Shown here one piece after another: positions 33,151-41,928 of a DNA stretch of 64,000 nt. The notes beneath the pieces are model-generated. The model had not been told where the DNA came from and did no database searches. It saw only the letters and a program-made list of their open reading frames with translations. The translations under genes were made by a program, and so were the position numbers. How positions within the stretch are numbered: the first letter of the stretch is position 1; each line of letters opens with the position of its first letter. This DNA is from Fimbriimonadaceae bacterium (lineage in GTDB: Bacteria > Armatimonadota > Fimbriimonadia > Fimbriimonadales > Fimbriimonadaceae). The DNA is taken from assembly GCA_020847855.1 (NCBI GenBank), contig JADLBH010000037.1:248001-312000 (forward strand), in the 5' to 3' direction.

Positions 33151-34203
33151 CCCCGGCCCAAGCAGTTCGTCGAGCGTCGCAGCGAGAATGTCCGGGGTCT
33201 GGGCGGAGACCGTGTAGACCATGGCTTCGCGATAGACCCTCCCCTCGGGTGCGTCGAGCGCGACCGAACCGCCACCTCCCGCCGCGATTGCGACATGGGC
33301 AGCCTTGGCGGCGAGAGAGATGGCTCTTGCCCTGGCTTTGAGCTTCACCGGCGGCCCCACCTTGCTCGCGGCGACCTCGTCCATTTCTGCCCGCAGCGAA
33401 TCTGCGAGCGCGACAAGTTGCCCGTGCGCGGCGTGGAGCCTCTTGGAGGACTTTCGTTCGGCCGACTTCAGGACCAGGTCGCTGGCGGCCAGGGCGCAAC
33501 CGAGCGCGAAGTAGCCTTGGAGCACCACGTTGAGCATGTCGTTCTCCTGAACCCAACCCCGCGGCTGAACCCCTGCCACGCCTGCATCGGGAACGAAGCG
33601 TGAATCGAGATCCACGGCGACGGTGTTCGCAACCTCGAAGGCGGAGAGTCGCATCCGTGGCCCCACGGTCACCCCCTCCGAGTCCTCGAGAGGAACGAGA
33701 CCCAGGACGGCACGGCCATCCGGGAGCTCGCCCGCCGCTAGAAACTCTTGGAAGAAGCCATGACCGGTGACCCAAGGAACCCTTCCCGTGAGGCGATATC
33801 CGCCCTGGACCTCTTCCGCGACCACGAGCGGCGGGCCCGACCGGCGCAACTGGCTGAAGCCGACGCCGACGAGGCGGCTCCCGTCCGCCATCAAGGGTAG
33901 GAGACTCGACTGGAGGCCCTCGTTCGAGCCCTTGGCGATCAAGCTGGCAGCGCTCTGGTGCTGGGTCTGTAGGAAGCCGAGGGCCCCGCTCGTACGAGCG
34001 ACTGCCACTTGGAAGTGTCGAAACTCGATCTCGGGCAACGCAGGACCACCGAACTCCCATGGTCTCTTGAGAGCCAGGAGCCCTTCCCGTCCCAGCCCCG
34101 CCAACGCCTGACCTAGCGCCGCCTCGTCTCGGTCAATCTCCACCGCGAACGGTGCTACCTCCTCCCGCAGAAACCGCTCGGCACGATCGAGCACCTCGCT
34201 CAT
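33148..34203 (-). CDS. Acyl-CoA dehydrogenase-family flavoprotein
   Basis: A 351-residue protein with the acyl-CoA dehydrogenase layout: helical N-terminus (LREEVAPFAVEI), ALKRPWEFGGPALPEIEFRHF, a beta middle domain with VGVGFSQLRRSGPPL and YRLTGRVPWVTGHG, and a C-terminal helical domain ending in GGGGSVALDAPEGRVYREAMVYTV. It is about 30 residues shorter than usual, and the catalytic glutamate region is not obvious, so it may act on an unusual substrate. It is coupled by ATGA to a GlcE-like gene and forms a unit with two glycolate-oxidase-type subunits. Confidence 0.82.
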   Translation of the reverse strand: MSEVLDRAERFLREEVAPFAVEIDRDEAALGQALAGLGREGLLALKRPWEFGGPALPEIEFRHFQVAVARTSGALGFLQTQHQSAASLIAKGSNEGLQSSLLPLMADGSRLVGVGFSQLRRSGPPLVVAEEVQGGYRLTGRVPWVTGHGFFQEFLAAGELPDGRAVLGLVPLEDSEGVTVGPRMRLSAFEVANTVAVDLDSRFVPDAGVAGVQPRGWVQENDMLNVVLQGYFALGCALAASDLVLKSAERKSSKRLHAAHGQLVALADSLRAEMDEVAASKVGPPVKLKARARAISLAAKAAHVAIAAGGGGSVALDAPEGRVYREAMVYTVSAQTPDILAATLDELLGPG

Positions 34204-34997
34204 CGAAGCACGCCCTTCGGGTCAAGGATTGCGTCCAAGCGTGCCCGCATCACCTCGGTCACCGGATCGCCGCTCCTCTGACCTCTTGGGCCGAGCAAGA
34301 GGCGGTCCGTGTTCGTGGGCGGGGTCATGGACCAAATGGTACAAGAGGCCGGGTCGGCAGCAAAGGGACTGAGGTTCTCGAGAAACGGCTCGTACTCGCT
34401 CCGCAACGTGCGGACGATCCACGCATCCCCTGGGTGTGGCTGGATCAGGCGAGCACTCATCGGTCCGAGTGCGCGGCACGGGAACGTTCGCAGCGCGACC
34501 TCCGTCATCACGAGCCATCGTCCCCAGTTCCCCACCACCATACGGTGGACGTCGAAGCCGGCGACGGACTTTACGACCTTGCTCCCAGACTTTGCGACCA
34601 CACCGCCGGGCCGGACGAACGTAGCCCCCAAGACCCAGTCCCTCGGGCCCCCGTGCTGCGCGAAGAGACCGTGGGGCATGTCACAGGCGATCAGTCCGCC
34701 CACCGTCCCCCAATAGCCCGCCAGCGCGTCACCCGCGATCCCTGGATCCGGCAAGGGCAGGCACTGGCCAACCTTTCTGAGCTCGTCCTGGAGTTCGGTG
34801 ACCCGCGTCCCCGCCCGCACCACCACCGTTTGGTCAGCCGGGTGGAACTCCGTGATGCCGCTCAGATCCCGCAGCGAGACCACCTCGCCCGGCCTCTCGG
34901 GGGCCCAGGCTTCCTTTGTGCCCGCACCCTCGATTCGTATCGCCCTACCGGAGGCCAAGGCGTCCGCGAGTTCGGCCGTAGTGATCGGTGACGTCAA
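34200..34997 (-). CDS. FAD-binding oxidase subunit, GlcE-like
   Basis: A 265-residue protein with a PCMH-type FAD-binding domain: IEGAGTKEAWAPE, VVRAGTRVTELQDEL, GLIACDMPHGLFAQHGGPRDWVLGATFVRPGG and GGVVAKSGSKVVKSVAGFDVHRM. This matches GlcE, the second flavin-like subunit of glycolate oxidase. The TTG start at 34997 overlaps the stop of the GlcD-like gene as TTGA; translation from it begins right at the family N-terminus (TTAELADALASG). The frame is open upstream, but that part is antisense-like. No GlcF iron-sulfur subunit gene lies next to it. Confidence 0.87.
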   Translation of the reverse strand: MTSPITTAELADALASGRAIRIEGAGTKEAWAPERPGEVVSLRDLSGITEFHPADQTVVVRAGTRVTELQDELRKVGQCLPLPDPGIAGDALAGYWGTVGGLIACDMPHGLFAQHGGPRDWVLGATFVRPGGVVAKSGSKVVKSVAGFDVHRMVVGNWGRWLVMTEVALRTFPCRALGPMSARLIQPHPGDAWIVRTLRSEYEPFLENLSPFAADPASCTIWSMTPPTNTDRLLLGPRGQRSGDPVTEVMRARLDAILDPKGVLR

Positions 34998-36427
34998 GTC
35001 GCCGCCCCCCGCCAGCGCGACCGATGCTCCACGCAGCCCTTTTGGTCCGGGATCACCTTGCACGGGTTGCAAAGGACCGAGGGCTCGAACGCGCCGCGAA
35101 CGTCCGACTGTAGCCGCAGGTCCGCAGCATTGAACATGAGCTTCAAGGGCCTGAGCTTCTCCACACCGATCCCATGCTCGCCCGTCACCGAGCCCCCTAG
35201 TTCCACGCACCGGGCGAGGATTCGCTCGCCCGCCTCCACTGCGCGCTCCACCGCGCCTGCCTCACGCTCGTCGAAGTAGAAGCAAGGGTGCAGGTTCCCA
35301 TCGCCGGCGTGGAATATATTGGCGACGCCAAGCCCTGATTCCCGGGCGACTGCGTAGACGGTTTCGAGCACTTCCGCCAAGCGGGAGCGAGGGATCACTC
35401 CGTCGTGCGTGACGATCGTGGGCGCGAGCCTGCCCATCGCTCCGATCCCCTTCTTCCGGGCGATCCAAAGGCGGGCTCTCTCCTTCTCAGACTTAGCGAC
35501 CTCGAAGTGGAACGCGCCGTGGGCTGCACAGGTCTCCAGGACAAGCGCCATCTCTTGCGCCGCCTCTCCCACGTCTCCTTCGCACTCGACGAGCAACGCG
35601 GCCGCCGTCCCTGGCTGTAGCGGAACATCGAACGCCTGGGATACCGCCTCGAGCACGAAGTGATCCATGAGTTCCATCGCCGCGGGCAGCACCCCGCGTG
35701 CTACGATCTCCGAGACCGAAGCCGTCGCGTCTCCCACGGTCCGGAAGGAGACCAGGGTCGTTGCGACCTCCAAGGGAATCTTGACGAGCCGAAGCCACGC
35801 CTCGGTGGCGATGCCCAGCGTGCCCTCCGACCCCAAAAAGAGCGCGACCATGTCGCTCCCTGGCCCACCGGGGACGAGCGACCCGAAGGTCAGAACCTCC
35901 CCCGAGGAGACGACGGCTCGCACCTGGAGCAAGTGCTGGGCCGTCACGCCGTACTTCAGGGTGTGGGGCCCCCCAGAGTTTTCCGCGATGTTGCCCCCGA
36001 TCGTACTCACGCTCTGGCTGGAAGGGTCTGGAGCGAACATGAGGCCGTGCTCCGCCGCATGGGCGCTCACCGTCGCATTGGGCACCCCACACTCGACGTG
36101 TGCGTAACGATCCACTGGATCTATGGCGAGGATGCGGTTCATCCGCTTCGTGGATATCACCACCCCTCCGAGCGCAGGCATAGCCCCGCCGCTCAGCCCC
36201 GTTCCCGCACCGCGCGCCACATAGGGGACCCCCTCCCTCTCGCACAGCTGGACGATGGAAGCGACTTCCTCGGTCGAGTTTGGGAAGGCGATCGCGGTGG
36301 GCTGAGACCGCTCCACCGAGTAGGCGTCGCACTCATAGACGGAACGCGAAGCCGCGTCCCGCCGCACCCGGTCCGGCCCCAGAAGCTCTTCCAGTCGAGC
36401 CAGCCAGTCCGAGGGAGCCGCGTTCAT
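34994..36427 (-). CDS. FAD-linked oxidase, glycolate oxidase GlcD-like
   Basis: A 477-residue flavoprotein. The PCMH FAD domain shows ARGAGTGLSGG (71-81), DPSSQSVSTIGGNIAENSGGPHTLKYG and LFLGSEGTLGI. The FAD-oxidase C-terminal domain has NIFHAGDGNLHP and GSVTGEHGIGVEK, the GlcD/D-lactate dehydrogenase metal and substrate motifs. It would oxidise a 2-hydroxy acid such as glycolate or D-lactate. A CACAAT ends seven bases before the ATG at 36427; the ATG at 36436 lies inside that element and is less likely. It heads an operon with GlcE-like and acyl-CoA dehydrogenase genes. Confidence 0.9.
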   Translation of the reverse strand: MNAAPSDWLARLEELLGPDRVRRDAASRSVYECDAYSVERSQPTAIAFPNSTEEVASIVQLCEREGVPYVARGAGTGLSGGAMPALGGVVISTKRMNRILAIDPVDRYAHVECGVPNATVSAHAAEHGLMFAPDPSSQSVSTIGGNIAENSGGPHTLKYGVTAQHLLQVRAVVSSGEVLTFGSLVPGGPGSDMVALFLGSEGTLGIATEAWLRLVKIPLEVATTLVSFRTVGDATASVSEIVARGVLPAAMELMDHFVLEAVSQAFDVPLQPGTAAALLVECEGDVGEAAQEMALVLETCAAHGAFHFEVAKSEKERARLWIARKKGIGAMGRLAPTIVTHDGVIPRSRLAEVLETVYAVARESGLGVANIFHAGDGNLHPCFYFDEREAGAVERAVEAGERILARCVELGGSVTGEHGIGVEKLRPLKLMFNAADLRLQSDVRGAFEPSVLCNPCKVIPDQKGCVEHRSRWRGAAT

Positions 36428-36434
36428 ATCGGAC

Positions 36435-36440
36435 ATTGTG
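36435..36440 (-). promoter_or_regulatory. Putative -10 (CACAAT) of the glcD-like operon
   Basis: CACAAT ends seven bases before the ATG at 36427; only seven bases separate it from the divergent tmk -10. Confidence 0.4.
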
Positions 36441-36447
36441 TCCGGTG

Positions 36448-36453
36448 TATCCT
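36448..36453 (+). promoter_or_regulatory. Putative -10 (TATCCT) of tmk
   Basis: TATCCT ends six bases before the GTG at 36460, from which translation gives the exact Tmk N-terminus. Confidence 0.55.
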
Positions 36454-36459
36454 CCTGCC

Positions 36460-37074
36460 GTGTTCGTGACCTTGGAAGGGCCCGAAGGGGCTGGCAAGAG
36501 CACAGTCGCACACCTCCTCGCGGAACGTCTGCGCGGAGGAGGGCACAAGGCTTTGCTCACTCGTGAGCCAGGCTCGGGCGAAGTTGGTAGCCGTTTGAGG
36601 GAGCTGTTGCTCTCCGGGGAAGATCTCGACCCTTGGACCGAGACGTTCCTCTTCCTTGCCGACCGGGCCCACCATGTCCGCACATGCCTCACGCCCGCCC
36701 TTGGAGCGGGAAGTCTCGTCCTGTGCGACCGCTTTACCGATTCCACGGTCGTCTATCAAGGTCACGCGCGCGGCTTGCCCATAGAGACCCTTCGCGAGCT
36801 GAACGATCACGCCACAGGTGGTCTCGCGCCCGACCTGACCTTGCTCTTCGACCTAGACCCCGCCATCGGCCTCGCCCGCGTAGCGGCCAAGGATCGGCTG
36901 GACCGTCAGCCCCTGGAGTTCCACGAGCGGGTCCGTGCCGGGTTCCTCGCCGAAGCGGAGCGGGAGCCCGATCGCTGGGCCGTGCTCGATGCGTCCGCGC
37001 CAATCGGCTCTGTCACCGAATCGGCATGGTCGGCTCTGACGTCAAGACTACGGCAGGTGACCCTATCACCCTAG
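36460..37074 (+). CDS. tmk: Thymidylate kinase
   Basis: A 204-residue dTMP kinase: P-loop GPEGAGKS (7-14), REPG, the CDRFTDSTVVYQG motif with the DR(Y/F) sequence, and a LID region with KDRLDRQPLEF. It phosphorylates dTMP to dTDP. The GTG start at 36460 places VFVTLEGPEGAGKST at the N-terminus as in the family and follows a TATCCT by six bases; no Shine-Dalgarno sequence is present. The next gene probably begins inside its 3' end. Confidence 0.96.
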   Translation: MFVTLEGPEGAGKSTVAHLLAERLRGGGHKALLTREPGSGEVGSRLRELLLSGEDLDPWTETFLFLADRAHHVRTCLTPALGAGSLVLCDRFTDSTVVYQGHARGLPIETLRELNDHATGGLAPDLTLLFDLDPAIGLARVAAKDRLDRQPLEFHERVRAGFLAEAEREPDRWAVLDASAPIGSVTESAWSALTSRLRQVTLSP

Positions 37075-38141
37075 TTCTAGCAGGAGTGTTGGCGCAAGTC
37101 TCCGTTCTCGACCCCATAGAACGGTACGCGGCCTGGCGGGCGGACCACTCGATCGAGGCCGAGTTCTCCGTCGAGAGCCAAGAGGAGGTCAAGGTCGCGA
37201 AAGGGGTCTATCGGGCGGGAGCCGCGCGGAGCCAGTTCTTCGAGATGGTCGCGGGCGGCGAGACCGAGCGAATGTTCCAGTGGGGCTCGGACACCCTTTA
37301 CGAGTTCCCGAAGGACGCTGTGTACCTCGAAGCTCACGAGCCGGTCCACATGGCTGGCCCCCCCGATGAGGCGGGCTTGGCCGAGCAGCTCTTTTTCCCC
37401 GTCTTCCTTCAACGGTCCGACTTGACTTGGCTGCTCAACCAAGAGGGTTGGACGACACAGAAGCCCGAGGCGGTCCTCGGGACTCTCTGCGACGTGATGC
37501 AGGGCTCCAATGCCCCCCAGGCCGGTGCTGGCACGGTCGTGACGGGCCACCTCGTCCACCGTGTCTGGATAGACCCCGTGGGCCGCATCTTGCAATGGGA
37601 ATACACGAACAACTCCCCCAGGGGAACCCGGACCACTACCTTTCGCTTCACCAAGATCGGGCTCTCGAACTGGGGCCTGAGGGCGCTGCCGTCACCCAAG
37701 GAAGGAACCGTGCCGCTCTTCCTACCCCGCCGGGGCGAGGGCATCGAGCTCGGCTCGAAACCAAAACTCGCCTCATGGTGGAACGATGTCCGCAAGGAGG
37801 TAGAGCCGGGAAGCCTCGTGGGGAAGAACGGGATGATCGTCCTCTTCACCCGGCCCGACTGCGAGCCCACCAGGGCCGGGCGCGATTTGTGGCAAGCCTT
37901 GTCGGACGAGGCGAAGAAGGCCGGGCTCAGCTTCACCGAGGTCGTGTTTTCCGAAGTAAAGGCCTTGCCCAGCCCCCCATGGCCGCGGTATTGGGACATC
38001 AAGGGCGAGATCGAGAACCAAGTCGCCCCTCCTGGCACCCCCTATTTGCTGAGGTTGGGGCGGGACGGCACGGCCCTCCGAGCGTGGTACGGCTATTCCC
38101 AAGGTGAGGACGCAGAGATCCTCGACGCTCTCCTCAAGTAG
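37026..38141 (+). CDS. Exported protein with LolA-like and thioredoxin-like regions
   Basis: About 371 residues. A hydrophobic stretch near the N-terminus (ITLVLAGVLAQ) suggests export. Residues 30-180 alternate strands around phrases such as DHSIEAEFSVESQEEV and HRVWIDPVGRILQWEY, recalling LolA/LppX-like lipid-binding folds. The last 120 residues (MIVLFTRPDCEPTRAGRDLW...) resemble a thioredoxin-like domain that retains only one cysteine of the CxxC. Both are pattern impressions. The start is unsure: ATG 37026 overlaps tmk by 49 bases and puts acidic residues before the hydrophobic stretch, whereas GTG 37087 or TTG 37090 would remove most of that stretch. The 3' end overlaps the convergent gene by eight bases. 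Confidence 0.6.
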   Translation: MVGSDVKTTAGDPITLVLAGVLAQVSVLDPIERYAAWRADHSIEAEFSVESQEEVKVAKGVYRAGAARSQFFEMVAGGETERMFQWGSDTLYEFPKDAVYLEAHEPVHMAGPPDEAGLAEQLFFPVFLQRSDLTWLLNQEGWTTQKPEAVLGTLCDVMQGSNAPQAGAGTVVTGHLVHRVWIDPVGRILQWEYTNNSPRGTRTTTFRFTKIGLSNWGLRALPSPKEGTVPLFLPRRGEGIELGSKPKLASWWNDVRKEVEPGSLVGKNGMIVLFTRPDCEPTRAGRDLWQALSDEAKKAGLSFTEVVFSEVKALPSPPWPRYWDIKGEIENQVAPPGTPYLLRLGRDGTALRAWYGYSQGEDAEILDALLK

Positions 38142-38553
38142 CGAGCACGCGCTCCGCAAGTACCACGGCTGCAAAGTCGTCAATCGGCTCGGGAGGCATC
38201 TGGAGCGTGGCGGGAAGCAGGCGCCGCCAGCCTCGCCGCGGGTTGTGCTCCCAATACCGCTCCCTCGCCTTGAGGGTCGTGTTGCTCTCGTCCACGACCA
38301 ACACCGCCTTCCCCGGAAGGCTTGCGCGGACGGACTCGACCGTCCTGCGAGACCGGGTGCCCGAACCCACTACGATGAGGTCGCACGGCTCGGCTTGGAT
38401 CGCGGCCTCCAGGGCGGTGGCCAGTTCCTCGGAGGGGACGATCGTGCGGTAGCGCACGCTCAAGCTCCCGTTCTCGCGCCGAACCACCGCCAAGCCACAC
38501 TTGGACGATCCGGGATCAATTGCCATCACGGTTTGGGCGGGGCCGCTCGTCAA
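38134..38553 (-). CDS. YqgF/RuvX-like RNase H-fold nuclease
   Basis: A 139-residue protein of the RNase H fold: VMAIDPGSSKCGLAVV (first aspartate), IVVGSGTRSR (second strand), VVDESNTTLKARERYWE (acidic residue and E) and IDDFAAVVLAERVL (last aspartate). These are the positions of the acidic residues in the YqgF/RuvC nucleases that mature 16S rRNA or cut branched DNA. The TTG start overlaps the DUF3084 stop as TTGA. A TAGAAT ten bases upstream may also drive it separately. Cellular substrate unknown. Confidence 0.8.
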   Translation of the reverse strand: MTSGPAQTVMAIDPGSSKCGLAVVRRENGSLSVRYRTIVPSEELATALEAAIQAEPCDLIVVGSGTRSRRTVESVRASLPGKAVLVVDESNTTLKARERYWEHNPRRGWRRLLPATLQMPPEPIDDFAAVVLAERVLAT

Positions 38554-40082
38554 CGTAACCGCAATTCTAGCTTGAGCCGGTCGGCCGCCCTGGTCTCCTC
38601 CGCGGCAAGGAAGACCAGTCGCAAGGGCCTTCCTGCCTCCCTCGCCAATCGCACCACGCCAAAGAGGGCGTCGCTCTCGATCTCTCCCAAGGGCCGAGGC
38701 TTGCCCGTGGCCGGGATCATTCCCTTCTTCACCACAGAGTCTGCGAGATCACCGGACGCATAGTCGTTGATCTTCTGCAGAATCAGCCTCTCCGACTCTC
38801 CTCCGTCAATACGAACCTCCCCCACCACGCTCCCCATTCGATAAACGACCGGATTGGGCGAGACCTGAAGCACGACCGCGACCGGCTCGGACTGGAAGGT
38901 GTTGATGAAGGAGCGTGCGATGACCACCTGGTCCAAAGGCTTGCCCGCGAGGTCGTCCACCGCCCTCTGCAACTGCTGCTCAGGCGAGACGGGGCGATCG
39001 TTCTGGTCGGTGCGGGGGACGAGCCCGGCGTGCCGACCGTCCGCCAAAGATCCTGCTCCCACGCCCTTTGCTTGCGCGTCCGCCGACTCCAAGACGGCAA
39101 GGACGAACGCCTTCGCCTCCGCCGCCGAGAGCGAGGAGCGAACCGCGATCCGCGCCAACTCGTCGCCGATCTGGTAGGTGATCGGCTTGACGCGGGACGA
39201 GGCTGTCATGTCCTTGAGCCGGGCCACCATGCTCGTGTAGAGCGCGCTTGCGTCGTTGAGCGCCTCCACAGCCTTGGCCCGTTCGGCCTCGGCCTCATCG
39301 CGCGCCTTTTGCAACCCTTCGACCTCCTCCGCCAGTTTCTTGAGCTCGACCGCGGTGCGGGCGCTTTCCGATGCGAGTCGTTCTTGGAGACCAGAGATGG
39401 TTCCTTGTAGGTCCTTCACCGTTTGGTTGAGCGAGGCGAGTTGCCGGGTCTGTTCTTGGATTTTCGCCTCGTTCTGCGCGACCGAGATCTCAAGCCGGAT
39501 GTTCCGCTCTGCGATCTGCTTGTTCTGGCGCACGATCTCCTTGTTGTTCGCCCCAAGCGCGTCCGATTCCTGCATCAGCTTGCGATACTGGGCCTGGATG
39601 GTTTCGAGTCGCTTCCTCGATGCACTCAGGCTCGCTCTGGCCAAGTCCACCGACTTCCTCAGTCCCGCTGCCGTGCCCCGAAGTGCCGAGATCTCCTTCT
39701 CTGAGGCGGCCACTTTCTTGCCCGCGGCCGCAAGTCTTGCCTTCTCGGCGGCAAGGCTACCGAGGGTGCCCTCCAGCTCTTCCCCGGTCTGAGCCAGGCT
39801 GCGCTGCGCTGCCGCTAATTCCGTGCGCGCCTTGTTCCCCTCGAAGACCCATGTGCGAACCGGCTCGCTGATCATCACGAGCGCCACGACGGCAAGGAGC
39901 GTCGCGAGCCCGCCAAACACGCCGGTCATCACCGCGGCCGTGTGCCTTGGGCGAAGTCCAAGGATCGTGAGCCTCTTCTTTCCGAGCGAGCGACCGATCA
40001 AGTCCCCTGCATAGGCGACAAACCCAGAGACGATGACCATGAACCCGAGGAAGAGCAGGCTCACGAGATCCATGCCGTACAT
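38550..40082 (-). CDS. DUF3084-family membrane protein with long coiled coil
   Basis: A 510-residue protein. Two N-terminal transmembrane helices (VSLLFLGFMVIVSGFVAYAG, and GVFGGLATLLAVVALVM) surround a cytoplasmic loop with the family RSLGKKRLTILGLRPRHTA segment. A long coiled coil follows (about 80-300, many AEKARLAAAGKK- and RNIRLEISVAQNE-type heptads). The soluble C-terminal domain contains ITYQIGDELARIAV and LDQVVIARSFINTF. DUF3084 proteins are widespread in cyanobacteria and related groups and are uncharacterised. Here it follows lptF with a one-base TGATG overlap, so it may help anchor or regulate LPS transport across the periplasm. Confidence 0.85.
   Translation of the reverse strand: MYGMDLVSLLFLGFMVIVSGFVAYAGDLIGRSLGKKRLTILGLRPRHTAAVMTGVFGGLATLLAVVALVMISEPVRTWVFEGNKARTELAAAQRSLAQTGEELEGTLGSLAAEKARLAAAGKKVAASEKEISALRGTAAGLRKSVDLARASLSASRKRLETIQAQYRKLMQESDALGANNKEIVRQNKQIAERNIRLEISVAQNEAKIQEQTRQLASLNQTVKDLQGTISGLQERLASESARTAVELKKLAEEVEGLQKARDEAEAERAKAVEALNDASALYTSMVARLKDMTASSRVKPITYQIGDELARIAVRSSLSAAEAKAFVLAVLESADAQAKGVGAGSLADGRHAGLVPRTDQNDRPVSPEQQLQRAVDDLAGKPLDQVVIARSFINTFQSEPVAVVLQVSPNPVVYRMGSVVGEVRIDGGESERLILQKINDYASGDLADSVVKKGMIPATGKPRPLGEIESDALFGVVRLAREAGRPLRLVFLAAEETRAADRLKLELRLR
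38564..38569 (-). promoter_or_regulatory. Putative internal -10 (TAGAAT) before the YqgF-like gene
   Basis: TAGAAT lies in the last codons of the DUF3084 gene and ends ten bases before the TTG at 38553; it could add a separate leaderless transcript. Confidence 0.35.
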
Positions 40083-41191
40083 CAGCGGTTCCTCCGATAG
40101 ATCAGGAAGACGGCGACGCCAAGACCGACCACCGTGGGTGTGAAGCTCGCGATATAGGCGGGGAACAGGCCGCCTTGCGCAAGGATCGCCATCAGATTCA
40201 CGATCATCATGTAGCCAAAGATGATGACGACGGAGAGCCAAAAGCCGGTCGCCGCACCGGAACGGTGGTTTCGTATCCCTAATGGCGCGCCCACAAGCCC
40301 AAACACGAGCGCGCCCAGGGGAACCGCGACCTTGTTCCAGTACCCGAACTCAAGATTGGCGAGCTGGCCCGGATCCTTACTCGGGTTCTCGCGCTCCCGG
40401 TGGATCTGCCGCCCCATTTCCGACATCGCGAGAGCATCGAGGTCGCGAAGTGTCTGCGCGAGAATGTCGGAAGGGGTTGCGCTGAACCTCGGTACCTCTC
40501 GCGGCCACACTCCGTCCACAAAAGTGACCACCGCACCACCGTCCCCCGGCACGAGCTTTGCCGACCCGTTGATACGCCAGTCCTGCTCGTCGTTATAGAC
40601 AAGCTCCTCGGCGTCGAGGAAAAAGCTGACTTTGTCGTCGTCGCCGTAGACCGCGATGACGACTCCGCTCAGGGCGCGACGCGCGAAGCTGAAATCACGG
40701 GCCACGACAAACGCGCGCAACTTCCCGTTCTCAAAGATCGGTCTCGAAGTCGGTTGGAGCGTGGTTCCCTGGAGCTCGCGATCCATCTCCTTTCGGATCT
40801 CCAGCGCCTGCCGGGCAGACCACGGCACGACCAACTCGCCGAACACGAATGCCGCCCCAGCGACCACGATCCCGAACAAACCTACCGGCAGGACGAGCCG
40901 AGGAACGCTGAACCCCGCAGCCTTGATCGCCACGATCTCGCTGTCTCCCGAGAGGCGCCCGAAGGAGAGCAGCGCGGCGAGCAACACCGCCATGGGGAAG
41001 GTCTTCGCCATGATCCCCGGCAGAAGGAGCCCGGCGAGGCCCGCTACTTGGAACGGCGAAGATCCCTTGGCGATGTACTCGGTCAGCTGGAACAAGAACG
41101 AGCCTGCCGTCACCAAAACGGTGAAGATGAGGACCCCGAAGACCCACAGCCCCACGATTTCGCCGAGCACCAGCCGGTCGAGCCTGCTCAT
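40082..41191 (-). CDS. LptF/LptG-family permease
   Basis: A 369-residue YjgP/YjgQ permease. It has three N-terminal membrane helices (from LVLGEIVGLWVFGVLIF to VGLFGIVVAGAAFVFGELVVP), a periplasmic beta-jellyroll (about 130-270, including RAFVVARDFSFARRALSGV) and three C-terminal helices (LGALVFGLVGAPLGIR..., IFGYMMIVNLMAIL). It forms the membrane part of the LPS extractor with LptB. Only one permease gene is present; it may form a homodimer or pair with a distant LptG. Coupled to lptB by ATGA. Confidence 0.92.
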   Translation of the reverse strand: MSRLDRLVLGEIVGLWVFGVLIFTVLVTAGSFLFQLTEYIAKGSSPFQVAGLAGLLLPGIMAKTFPMAVLLAALLSFGRLSGDSEIVAIKAAGFSVPRLVLPVGLFGIVVAGAAFVFGELVVPWSARQALEIRKEMDRELQGTTLQPTSRPIFENGKLRAFVVARDFSFARRALSGVVIAVYGDDDKVSFFLDAEELVYNDEQDWRINGSAKLVPGDGGAVVTFVDGVWPREVPRFSATPSDILAQTLRDLDALAMSEMGRQIHRERENPSKDPGQLANLEFGYWNKVAVPLGALVFGLVGAPLGIRNHRSGAATGFWLSVVIIFGYMMIVNLMAILAQGGLFPAYIASFTPTVVGLGVAVFLIYRRNR

Positions 41192-41928
41192 TCGGGCAAG
41201 CCGACTACGCCTTTGCGCGCCCCCTCGCCTAGGTAGAACTTGCGAACCTCCTCGTTCGCTCGGATGTCTTGCTCCGTACCCTCCGCAAAGATCTGGCCGT
41301 CAATCAAGATGTAGTTCCAGTCCGTGATCCCCAGCGTCGCTTCGACGTTGTGATCCGTGATCAGCACCCCGATCCCATCCTTGGACAGGTTCCTGATGAT
41401 GACTTGCAAGCCGTCTATCGTGACCGGGTCTATGCCGGTGAAGGGTTCATCGAGCAACACGAACTTGGGCGCGACGGCCAGTGCCCTCGCGATCTCGACG
41501 CGCCGCCGCTCACCGCCGCTGAGCACATCCGCACGCTGATCCAGGTAGTCGCCAATGTGTAGTTGACTGGCGAGCTCCTCGATACGGGCGGCGAGCTGGG
41601 GCTTGCTGAGCCGTTGCCGCTCGAGCACAAGCTTCAGGTTGTCCCGTACACTCAGCCGCCGGAAGACGCTGTTCTCCTGGGGAAGGTAACTGACGCCGCG
41701 CCTGGCGCGAACATACATGGGCGCCCTGGTCACGTCGCCCTCCCCCAGCCACACGCTGCCCGCCGTGGGCCTGACGATGCCGATAACCATGTAGAACGTG
41801 GTGGTCTTGCCCGCCCCGTTCGGCCCGAGGAGCCCCACCACCTGGCCCTGGGAGACCTCGAACGACACTCCGCGGACTACTTCCCGCCGCCCATATCTCT
41901 TGTGGAGGTTCTCACCTCGGATCTTCAA
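41188..41928 (-). CDS. lptB: LPS export ABC transporter ATPase LptB
   Basis: A 246-residue ATPase: Walker A GPNGAGKT (35-42), Q-loop in SYLPQENSVFR, signature LSGGERRRVEIARAL (about 141-155), Walker B FVLLDEPFTGID and the H-loop ITDHNVEATL. The order and residues match LptB (formerly YhbG). It powers lipopolysaccharide extraction from the inner membrane with LptF/G. Its neighbours on both sides are Lpt proteins, making the call firm. It overlaps the LptA-like gene by four bases. Confidence 0.96.
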   Translation of the reverse strand: MKIRGENLHKRYGRREVVRGVSFEVSQGQVVGLLGPNGAGKTTTFYMVIGIVRPTAGSVWLGEGDVTRAPMYVRARRGVSYLPQENSVFRRLSVRDNLKLVLERQRLSKPQLAARIEELASQLHIGDYLDQRADVLSGGERRRVEIARALAVAPKFVLLDEPFTGIDPVTIDGLQVIIRNLSKDGIGVLITDHNVEATLGITDWNYILIDGQIFAEGTEQDIRANEEVRKFYLGEGARKGVVGLPE

